DNA from: Candidatus Muproteobacteria bacterium
GTDB taxonomy: Bacteria > Pseudomonadota > Gammaproteobacteria > Acidiferrobacterales > SPGG2
Length of the DNA stretch: 38,752 bases
Assembly: GCA_003251795.1 (NCBI GenBank)
Contig: QKEI01000017.1
Span: forward strand, 1 to 38,752
Direction of reading: 5' to 3'
A model generated the notes under the pieces. It worked only from the letters and a program-made list of their open reading frames with translations. It searched no databases and was not told the DNA's origin. The translations under genes and the position numbers were made by a program. Positions 25,084 to 31,682 of this stretch are shown piece after piece (the first letter of the stretch is position 1; every line of letters begins with the position of its first letter).

Positions 25084-25467
25084 ATGGGTAGTGGCGACAA
25101 GAACAACGAAGAAGCGAGAGAGTCCATGAGACGGGTTCTCATCGAAGCGCTGGAGTATCCGCGTGAGCTCGTGCGCAACAATTTGGAGCTCGACGAATGC
25201 CCGCATGCCGGGCTCTACGACAATGAAGACGGTAACTGCATCGCCTGTCCCCAGCAATCGGAGTGCGAATGGCTATACAACAATGAGGGGTTCGCCGCCC
25301 TGGAGAAGAAACCCATCGCCAAGATCCTGACCGCCCTGGAGATCGCTGCAGATTATGTCGCCGCGCAGGTAACCTACTGGGAACATGACAGTCGGCGTTG
25401 CGGTTGCACCTCCTGTTCCTGGCTCAGGGACGCGCTGCATTTAGTTGACGAAGCCCGCGCTCCCTGA
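25084..25467 (+). CDS. Cys-rich protein, unknown function
   Basis: This 127-residue protein has seven conserved-looking Cys in pairs: DECPHAG, NCIACPQQSECEWL and CGCTSCSWL, a pattern suggestive of Zn or Fe-S binding. The first ~45 residues are helical. The ATG at 25084 has no clear ribosome site, while the Met at 25126 (MRRVLIEALEYP) has GAGAGAG 9 bases before it and could be the true start, giving 113 residues. It is next to the DsrC-like gene (convergent) and downstream of a perfect FNR-type box. I do not recognise the family. Confidence 0.65.
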   Translation: MGSGDKNNEEARESMRRVLIEALEYPRELVRNNLELDECPHAGLYDNEDGNCIACPQQSECEWLYNNEGFAALEKKPIAKILTALEIAADYVAAQVTYWEHDSRRCGCTSCSWLRDALHLVDEARAP

Positions 25468-25478
25468 ACATGTCTAGC

Positions 25479-25847
25479 CTATACTACGCTGCCGAACCCC
25501 CGGTCGGTCGTGCCGGCCGGTGCCTTCAGCCCGGCAATGCGGCAACCTTGCGCCACCGGTCCGCCGGGAAAGAGCTGGTAAAGATATCGAATACCGCCCT
25601 GGTGGTGGAACTTCTCGTGCAGCGCATCGCGCAACTCGCGCACGTTCAGTCGCGTGTCCTGGTGACGGGCAAAGTATTCCTGCAGGGCGCGCAGCGCCTG
25701 CCAATGATCGTCAGTGAGCTCAAGCCCCTCTTCCTTGGCGCGCTTGCGAGCAATACTTTGTGTCCAGCCGGGCGGCGCGTACGGGAAACGTGGAGCTTTG
25801 CGGGATACGACTTTCTTGCGCTTCATTTGGTGTCGGCTCTTGACCAT
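25479..25847 (-). CDS. DsrC/TusE-family sulfur-relay protein lacking the C-terminal Cys
   Basis: This 122-residue protein matches DsrC/TusE over residues ~25-108: LTDDHWQALRALQEYF, NVRELRDAL, then GGIRYLYQLFPGGPVAQGC. In DsrC two redox Cys are used: one in the arm, and the penultimate one in a PTGCV-type end. Here only C102 remains; the end reads GLKAPAGTTDRGFGSVV, so the residue that carries the persulfide or forms the trisulfide is missing. It is therefore probably not a classical DsrC or TusE but a regulatory or divergent paralogue. No dsrAB, tusA or dsrEFH are in the window. GAGG precedes the ATG at 25847. Confidence 0.85.
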   Translation of the reverse strand: MVKSRHQMKRKKVVSRKAPRFPYAPPGWTQSIARKRAKEEGLELTDDHWQALRALQEYFARHQDTRLNVRELRDALHEKFHHQGGIRYLYQLFPGGPVAQGCRIAGLKAPAGTTDRGFGSVV

Positions 25848-25953
25848 GAATCACGCCTCTCGCCCAAGTTACTACAGATCATTCACCATCAGTAAACAAT
25901 AATGCTAACCGATGCCCCTTCATTGCCCACCGATCTCTCGCTTTTTGACGCGC

Positions 25954-26208
25954 CTACTCATTCGCCGCTATCGAGACTACGGGCATAACGGAGCAAGACG
26001 TCGTGCACGTCGAGCGCTGGAGTTTCACGACATCTCGGAAGATACAGATTTCGAGAGCGCACTGCTCGAAACCCGCGGGCACAGGATCACCCGGCGCCCC
26101 AATCGAGATCAGGTGGCGGACAGCACGGCCGCTGTTCGCCGTGAGCAGCTGGGTGGCCTGCATACGCGAAGCGATGAGCATTTCGGGATGCAATGTTGCC
26201 GGACTCAC
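25954..26208 (-). pseudogene. Truncated or frameshifted phosphatase-like fragment
   Basis: An 84-residue ORF starts with a GTG at 26208 that overlaps the stop of the preceding gene (GTGA), an arrangement typical of coupled genes. Its first ~60 residues (MQATQLLTANSGRAVRHLIS and IGAPGDPVPAGF) resemble the N-terminus of small tyrosine-phosphatase-like proteins. Past ~residue 55 the frame goes astray, while a different frame offers ALDVHDVLLRYARSLDSGE, a plausible continuation that stops soon after. The catalytic HCxxGxxR loop is absent from the following DNA. I read it as a decayed 5' fragment; the family is uncertain. Confidence 0.4.
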
Positions 26209-27399
26209 GGTTCCAAGCCCTTGGGAAAATTCGAGCCTGAGTCCATGCCTCTCTCTACCCTTGCAAAAAACGCTCTGCTGGATCCGACGCCGTTCCCTTC
26301 CTGTTTGCCGAAAGCGTCACGCAACGATTCGAACAACGGCCGAATCGTTTCCTGGATCCGCTTGCGTCCGACATTGTGGCGGATAGCCCGAGCGAATCCA
26401 GCGACCTTTCCAGTGAAGGTCTGATTCAACAGAGCAACCAGCGTCTCTCCGCGATAAGGCACACAGGCAATAATATTCTGCAAAGCATCATAAGTATGGC
26501 TGACGTAATACTGTCGCTCCGCGATGAGCGCGTAACTCTCGTTGATATCGATCACCCAATGGGCTAATACAAAAGCCTGCCGACCCTGTGCCATCCTCAC
26601 TATCGGCTCTCGGGTACTGGCGAAATGCGAGGTAGAACCTTGGAAAATAGCCTCGCAAGAGATCGATCGAATCGAGCGCAACGCGCAACCCCTCGGCCGG
26701 ATCCACGAATACCGCGTAGCCCCGGTCATAAGGCACGACGCCGCGCAAACCACGCGCACGATACGCCTGGTATCGGGTTCGCAGAACACGCCGCAGCGTG
26801 GCCGTCATTGTCTCGGCGGGCCCGACGTACTTCGACCTACCCTGTGAAAGATCCGCTGCTGCGGTTTGAAACCATGCTATTTCCTCAGTGCTGAAATTGT
26901 ATGCGTCACCGGGGTGCACATTTAATAAGTGGTTGATCTCCGCTGCATCATGCGCCCCGAGTACAACAGCCGCGCGAAACGTTTCGTCGGTTTCGCCCTC
27001 GAGATCGTAACCCGCGGATGCACCTTTGTCTTTTTGCAGACTGATACGGTCAGCGATCTTGGCCGCTACGTCCGGCACTTTGCCGGACACTAAAACTAAC
27101 AGGGTCGCGGCGAGTTGTTCAGGTGTCAGCTCGAGTCGCGAGAACCCAACCGTAACCACCTTTCCCTCTTGCAGTGCCTGGAGCTGGGGACCGGTCACCG
27201 CGGCGCGTTTGAGCAATATCTCCGCAGTGAGCCAAGTGGTCGCCTTGCCGTCTTGCGATGCGCGGACAGCAGTGCTCACAACAAGTATGACCAGCGCGAA
27301 GCCGAGCGCCGCTAGCTGGACGACAAAGATCCTGGAAACGATCAAGCTAGTAAACCGCTGTGTCAGCGCGTAATCGCGTAGTAGATCACGTAAAGCCAC
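26205..27399 (-). pseudogene. Frameshifted single-pass membrane protein, unknown family
   Basis: Two overlapping frames on the minus strand make one protein of ~390 residues. The first part begins with a membrane anchor (IFVVQLAALGFALVILVVST) and a periplasmic-type domain ending ...FYLAFRQY; the second continues REPIVRMAQGRQAFVLAHW to the end at 26205. Removing one base from the GGG at 26612-26614 joins them as YREPIV. Both parts keep a regular amino-acid composition, so the shift is recent or a sequencing error. The start is unclear: the GTG at 27399 lies inside the 57-residue gene. I do not recognise the family. Confidence 0.6.
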
Positions 27400-27536
27400 G
27401 AGAAAATGCCATGCACGATAGCCCAGAGGATCGATTTATTTACCGACCAAGATATCGCGATTGCGAGCGCTGTACCAAAGCCGATTCCAGATCGAACGAT
27501 CTCGCCCTGGTACATGTAGATGCTCCTGTAGGCCAT
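27363..27536 (-). CDS. 57-residue small membrane protein
   Basis: This short gene has a consensus ribosome site (AAGGAG, 8 bases before the ATG at 27536) and codes for 57 residues. Two hydrophobic helices are seen: SGIGFGTALAIAISW and ILWAIVHGIFSWLYVIYYAI. Its end overlaps the start of the frameshifted membrane protein in another frame, so the two are likely translationally coupled. Small proteins of this two-helix type with an HGIFSWLYV segment occur as companions of membrane complexes, but I cannot name the family. Confidence 0.65.
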   Translation of the reverse strand: MAYRSIYMYQGEIVRSGIGFGTALAIAISWSVNKSILWAIVHGIFSWLYVIYYAITR

Positions 27537-27652
27537 AAAGGTCTCCTTGCCGTTGAACCGCCATTCTAGCCCTTCCGCCGTGAAGAGCAGGAAGCAATCG
27601 AATCTTCAACCGATCCTATGTTGCATAGCAGAAATGCGGATCGCCCAAAAAG

Positions 27653-27695
27653 TTGACATGAATCAAAGACAGGCCAATCAAGATAGTTGTAGGGT
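27653..27695 (+). promoter_or_regulatory. FNR/Anr-type operator with -10 box
   Basis: TTGACATGAATCAA at 27653-27666 fits the FNR consensus in both halves. TAGGGT at 27690-27695 lies within one base of the -10 position for a box centred at -41.5 and predicts a start near 27701. No ORF with a ribosome site begins soon after; a terminator does. Confidence 0.6.
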
Positions 27696-27700
27696 ATGAC

Positions 27701-27830
27701 GTTCGCTGGTAGACACGCACACAAGCGGCCGCAGTGCGCGGAATGTAGCCGGAGGCTGCAGACTACCAGCCGGTACTGGAGTCACCCAGTACGAGAACCC
27801 TGCCTACCGATGGTGGGCAGGGTTTCTTAT
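27701..27830 (+). ncRNA. Candidate FNR-activated small RNA
   Basis: From the predicted start near 27701 to the T run after the hairpin at 27796-27824 there are about 130 bases with no credible coding sequence. The RNA would hold two hairpins: TACTGG/CCAGTA (27774-27779 and 27786-27791), and the terminator stem. Start and end are inferred from the FNR box, the -10 and the terminator. It could instead be a leader with an attenuator for the TatT-like gene at 28020. The rest of the 27537-28019 gap shows no other gene. Confidence 0.4.
27796..27830 (+). terminator. Rho-independent terminator
   Basis: AACCCTGCC (27796-27804) and GGCAGGGTT (27816-27824) form a 9-base perfect stem with an 11-base loop, followed by TTCTTATTAT. 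It ends the transcript that would start at the FNR-type promoter, ~190 bases before the next ATG. Confidence 0.8.
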
Positions 27831-28019
27831 TATCAAAACCCCGTTTTCGCGCTAAAACTAGCTTCGAGAGAGCTTGGGTGCGGCTGCGGCTTGGTACGTT
27901 CGAGTCGCGCGAGCGGTGACCGGAGGGCTATCATGGTGAGGGGCGATGACGTTGGCCCAGTCGGCCCTCAAGAGTCTCCTTCCCTTAATCGTGAAAAACA
28001 ACCAACCGCGGGGCGCACC

Positions 28020-28904
28020 ATGTTGAGGATATCGCTTGTACTCTTCCTCGGACTTTCCGGTCTGATGATATCAGGCTGTCTCTCACTGACACCTACATCG
28101 ACTGCAACCAGAGAACTCTCAAGAACGGATAACGTAAGCGCGCTTCTTGCAAGAGCGGAAGAACAAAGACAAGCCGCAAATACCCGCACAAAGATCGCAA
28201 CCCTGATCGAGACCTATGAATCGGTATTGAGAGTCGACCCTGAACATGTCCAATCTCTATCGAACCTCGCGCAGTACCATATCCTTTTAGGCACAGGTTA
28301 TTCTGACAAGCGGTCGCAAAAGAAACAGCACTACAAGGAAGCCATCGCATACAGCGAAAGAATCATGTACCTTAACAGCGATTTCAGAGCAAGAATAATT
28401 GCCGGGCAAACCCTCTGGGAGGCGAGTAAGGTGTTAACTAAGAACGAAGCGGATGGTATGGGTTGGTGGAGTACCGCCGTTTTTTATTATTTCAAGGAAT
28501 GCATACCTGACGCCTTCAAGATCTTTAACGTTCAATGGATCAAAAGAAATAAAGTATTTCTGGACAGAATCGAGGCCGTTGATCCTGATTGGAAGAACGG
28601 AGCAAACTACTTCAATCTTGGCATTTATTATCTCGCCCTTCCCAAGAGCGTGGGAGGCGATCTCAAGAGGTCGGCCGAATATCTTCAGAAAGCGGAATCT
28701 GTTGGCCCGGATAGACTGCTCATTCCCTGGGGGCGCGCGAAGTACTATTACTACAACCAAAAGAATCGGCAGGGCTTCGAGAAGGATCTAGAATGGGTGT
28801 TGGCCCAAGATCCCCACCGGTCAACGGGTGACACCTACCCGTGGGCGGTATATTTCCAAACGCAAGCACGCAGTTTGCTCGCATCAATCGATGAATTGTT
28901 CTAG
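28020..28904 (+). CDS. TatT-like TRAP-associated TPR lipoprotein
   Basis: This is a 294-residue protein that resembles the T component found with some TRAP transporters (TatT). A lipoprotein signal (LVLFLGLSGLMISGC) is followed by tetratricopeptide-like helices, including VLRVDPEHVQSLSNLAQYHI and ANYFNLGIYYLALPKSVGGD, with an expanded conserved loop. TatT forms trimers that bind substrate in the periplasm. No TRAP permease genes are nearby. The ATG at 28020 starts the signal; an in-frame ATG at 27933 with a stronger ribosome site (GGAGGG) would add 29 polar residues. The codons are more AT-rich than in the neighbours, suggesting transfer. Confidence 0.75.
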   Translation: MLRISLVLFLGLSGLMISGCLSLTPTSTATRELSRTDNVSALLARAEEQRQAANTRTKIATLIETYESVLRVDPEHVQSLSNLAQYHILLGTGYSDKRSQKKQHYKEAIAYSERIMYLNSDFRARIIAGQTLWEASKVLTKNEADGMGWWSTAVFYYFKECIPDAFKIFNVQWIKRNKVFLDRIEAVDPDWKNGANYFNLGIYYLALPKSVGGDLKRSAEYLQKAESVGPDRLLIPWGRAKYYYYNQKNRQGFEKDLEWVLAQDPHRSTGDTYPWAVYFQTQARSLLASIDELF

Positions 28905-29727
28905 AAGGTTGTTCAGTCGGCTCAAGATGCGCATGGGCCGTTATCTAGCGAGCAGTTCTGCCGTGCTTGTCACGCTCTCCGTCAGCTGCGCGTATGCTCC
29001 ACCGACCCAGGTACCGATGACCACCTGGCTTTATGCAAAGCCGGGCGGGAATGGTAAACACTTGATCGTGCTATTGCCCGGGATCAATGAGCAACCGACG
29101 AAGTATGCGCGGCGCGGTTTCATAGATGATCTGCGCAGCCGTGAGTTGGATGTGGATGTGATCGCAGTGGACGCGCATTTCGGGTACTACAAAGAACGTA
29201 ATGTCGTCAATCGACTGAAGATAGACGTCGTTGAGCCTGCGAGGGCGAAAGGTTATAGCAAGATCTGGCTCGTCGGCTTTTCCGTAGGGGGGTTAGGATC
29301 GCTACTCTACGCCATGAGATATCCCGATGACGTCGAGGGCATACTCATTTTCGCCCCGTATCTTGGCGAACCTGCTTTCATTCGCGAGATAAAGGACGCA
29401 GGAGGTCCACTGCATTGGCGCGACACCTCGTCGGAAGATGATGGGATCCGTCGATTGTGGGTGTGGCTGAAGAACTACGCCACGGACAGCGAGAACCTAC
29501 CGGCGTTGTATGTGGGTTATGGACAACAAGACAAGTTTGCCGTTGCCGATGCACTGCTCGCGAGCCTGCTCCCGCCTGACCGCGTCTATGCCATCACAGG
29601 CGGGCACAACTGGAAAACGTGGAAGAAGCTTTGGGGACAAATGTTGGATTCTGGGCTTTTGCTACCAATGCGCCAGACGATGAGCAATCGTCACAACAGT
29701 TCGACACCCCGGGTTGCACCGCGATAG
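28891..29727 (+). CDS. Alpha/beta hydrolase, probably exported
   Basis: This 278-residue protein has an N-terminal hydrophobic segment (RYLASSSAVLVTLSVSCAYA) resembling a signal or lipoprotein leader, then an alpha/beta hydrolase fold: LIVLLPGINEQPTKYARRGF, the nucleophile elbow in WLVGFSVGGLGS, and the final His in ITGGHNWKTW. The Asp is probably in YGQQDKFA. The substrate is not indicated. It overlaps the last bases of the TatT-like gene if it starts at 28891; starts at 28927 or 28933, directly before the leader, are also possible, and none has a clear ribosome site. Confidence 0.75.
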   Translation: MNCSRRLFSRLKMRMGRYLASSSAVLVTLSVSCAYAPPTQVPMTTWLYAKPGGNGKHLIVLLPGINEQPTKYARRGFIDDLRSRELDVDVIAVDAHFGYYKERNVVNRLKIDVVEPARAKGYSKIWLVGFSVGGLGSLLYAMRYPDDVEGILIFAPYLGEPAFIREIKDAGGPLHWRDTSSEDDGIRRLWVWLKNYATDSENLPALYVGYGQQDKFAVADALLASLLPPDRVYAITGGHNWKTWKKLWGQMLDSGLLLPMRQTMSNRHNSSTPRVAPR

Positions 29728-29746
29728 CTGGGTGACCTTCCCTTTC

Positions 29747-29974
29747 CTATTTTCCCGGATTGCTCATAAAAGAATTCGTGTTATCTACCCCGGTAGACGT
29801 TAAGTCCACGAGAAATGAAATGACGTAACCTATTGCTCCGATGGCGAGGACGACCCCGACAAGCTGAAACATCGGCTTCGGTTTGAAATAAACAAGAACA
29901 GCGAAACCCACAACGAGGGCAATTGCCAGGAATTGATGGTTTTCGAAGAGCTCAATCAAGCTGTCGAGGGACAT
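29747..29974 (-). CDS. Small two-helix membrane protein
   Basis: This 75-residue protein has two hydrophobic helices (FLAIALVVGFAVLVYF and FQLVGVVLAIGAIGYVISFL) separated by the basic loop KPKP, and a short polar C-terminus. It is convergent with the hydrolase gene and stands alone. No family is recognised. The upstream region has only a poor FNR-like match, at a position too close to the start to be an activator site. Confidence 0.55.
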   Translation of the reverse strand: MSLDSLIELFENHQFLAIALVVGFAVLVYFKPKPMFQLVGVVLAIGAIGYVISFLVDLTSTGVDNTNSFMSNPGK

Positions 29975-30089
29975 ACCGTTACCTGCGAGTTGTGGAGACC
30001 CTAATTAAGCTTAGTCAACTCAGAACGGGTTGCACGGGATAGAGGGGGTTGTTCCCTTGGCTGCCTACGCAGGTGGCGTTGCTTGTGCC

Positions 30090-31097
30090 CTAACAGATGC
30101 GCGGCAAGGGGTCGTCCTCGAGTTCCTCGAGGATGCGTTCACCCCCGAGCTCTGTTTCCAAGACGACATGGCGCTGTGCGCCTTCGATGCGCCCAATGAT
30201 TGCCGATGCCTCTCCACCCGCTGTGGCACGCATGGCGGATAAAGCAGAAGCTGCGCGCCCCGCCTCCACCACCGCCAGCAATCGCCCCTCGCAGGCGAGA
30301 TAATACGGATCATAACCGAGCATCTCGCAGACCGAGCGTACCGGCGCTTGAATCGGCACCGATGGTTCATGCAAACGTACACCGTGACCACTCACTGCAA
30401 CGATCTCGTTGGCCACCGACGCCAAGCCGCCGCGTGTTGGATCGCGCATGAAGTGCAATCCGCCCGCCTTCAACAAGGCTTGCGCTATCGTGAAAACCGA
30501 AGTGGAATCCGATTTCACCTCACCGCGCAATCCAAATTGCTCCCGCGCCAACAGCACGGCCGTGCCGTGATCGCCGATAGCGCCACTCACCAGAATCGCA
30601 TCGCCTGCTTGAATACGGTGCATCCCGAGATCAACCCGGGTATCGCGCAGTCCGACCCCGGTGGTCGCCAGGTACAACCCACCGCCTTCTCCTCGAGCAA
30701 CTACCTTGGTATCGCCAGCGACAACCAGCACATTCGCCTCCCGCGCAGCGACACCGATACTTGAGACGATGCGTTCGAGCTGGGCAACCTCCAATCCTTC
30801 CTCGATGAAGGCGTTCAACGTGAGATATCGAGGCACTGCACCGGCCACGCTCAAATCGTTGATGGTGCCATGTACAGCCAGGCTGCCGATGTTGCCGCCG
30901 GGGAATTCCAAAGGCTTGACGGTGAACCCATCGGTCGTCACGAATGGATCGTAACCCGAGTCCAATACGATGCGCGCGGCATCAACGGTTGTATCGAGAA
31001 ATTCGTTGGCCAGATGTCTTGCAAACAACTCGTCAATCAGTTCGCGCATGTAGCGGCCACCATTACCGTGGGCCAGAGAAATATGTGTTTCCTGCAT
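30090..31097 (-). CDS. hypE: Hydrogenase maturation protein HypE
   Basis: This 335-residue protein is complete. HypE dehydrates the carbamoyl group placed by HypF on its C-terminal Cys to give the cyanide ligand of the [NiFe] centre. The C-terminus ends in PRIC, the required terminal Cys. The AIR-synthase-like fold shows HGNGGRYM near the start, VVAGDTKVV and MRDPTRGGLASVANE. It stands apart from the other hyp genes by ~2 kb and is divergent from the triheme cytochrome, with an FNR-type box between them. Confidence 0.95.
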   Translation of the reverse strand: MQETHISLAHGNGGRYMRELIDELFARHLANEFLDTTVDAARIVLDSGYDPFVTTDGFTVKPLEFPGGNIGSLAVHGTINDLSVAGAVPRYLTLNAFIEEGLEVAQLERIVSSIGVAAREANVLVVAGDTKVVARGEGGGLYLATTGVGLRDTRVDLGMHRIQAGDAILVSGAIGDHGTAVLLAREQFGLRGEVKSDSTSVFTIAQALLKAGGLHFMRDPTRGGLASVANEIVAVSGHGVRLHEPSVPIQAPVRSVCEMLGYDPYYLACEGRLLAVVEAGRAASALSAMRATAGGEASAIIGRIEGAQRHVVLETELGGERILEELEDDPLPRIC

Positions 31098-31214
31098 GGC
31101 GGTGATCCTTTGCTGTCAGAGTCTCGTGTCCACAATCGCTATGGGCCAAGCGAAGCCGTTTGACTGTAGCGGTTACTCGTCCTGCGTCAGCGTGAAAAAC
31201 GTGAACCCCACTTG

Positions 31215-31259
31215 TTGACTTAGGTCAATGAAAACCAGATCATAGAGCGTTTGAATAAT
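31215..31259 (+). promoter_or_regulatory. FNR/Anr-type operator before the triheme cytochrome
   Basis: TTGACTTAGGTCAA at 31215-31228 is a symmetric FNR-type site. TTGAAT (31251-31256) is at the class II -10 position, and AATAAT overlaps it at 31254-31259. The start would be near 31263, 26 bases before the ATG at 31289 with AAGGAG between. It could also affect the divergent hypE gene (start 31097). Confidence 0.65.
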
Positions 31260-31288
31260 AAGTACATTCATCACTGAAGGAGAAACGC

Positions 31289-31624
31289 ATGAAGAGATGG
31301 CTTCTAGCCTTGGCGGGTGTGGGCGTTATTACTGTGATGGGCGGCGTCTCCGCGGCACCCCCCGGCCAAGACCTGCAATGGAAGACACCCATGGGGGTTG
31401 TTGTCTTTTCCGGTGAGATCCATGCGAAAGCCGGCAAACAGTGTACCGACTGTCACGATGTCACCGGCGGCAACAAAGGCCTTTTCCAGATGAAATACGG
31501 CGCCGACAAAATGACCATGGCCCAGATCAATGAGGGCAAGTGGTGCGGAACCTGCCACAACGGCAAGGCGGCATTCGCCGCAAATGATCCAAAAAACTGC
31601 GCGAGGTGTCACAAAACTAAATAG
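31289..31624 (+). CDS. Periplasmic triheme cytochrome c (c7-like)
   Basis: This 111-residue protein has a signal peptide (WLLALAGVGVITVMGGVSA) and three CxxCH haem sites: CTDCH (52-56), CGTCH (86-90) and CARCH (104-108). Distal His ligands such as H45 are available. This layout fits small c7-type multihaem electron carriers of the periplasm. It has its own FNR-type promoter and lies between hypE and a HemN/HemW-like gene. I infer a role as periplasmic electron shuttle in anaerobic or hydrogen metabolism; the direct partner is not shown. Confidence 0.9.
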   Translation: MKRWLLALAGVGVITVMGGVSAAPPGQDLQWKTPMGVVVFSGEIHAKAGKQCTDCHDVTGGNKGLFQMKYGADKMTMAQINEGKWCGTCHNGKAAFAANDPKNCARCHKTK

Positions 31625-31682
31625 GACACTTTAAGGCGCGAGTAGGTTCCCTTCGTGCAACGCGCGGAAACGGCGCGCGCCG

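Noticed and set aside
25912..26424. Plus-strand frame containing LEFHDISEDTDFE, which looks phosphatase-like
   Set aside because: It is antisense to the coupled minus-strand pair, whose frames have a better domain fit and a GTGA overlap; the resemblance appears accidental.
30005..30018. TTAAGCTTAGTCAA, FNR-like sequence before the small membrane protein gene at 29974
   Set aside because: Only one half-site fits, and the implied -10 would overlap the ribosome site of the gene, so activation geometry fails.
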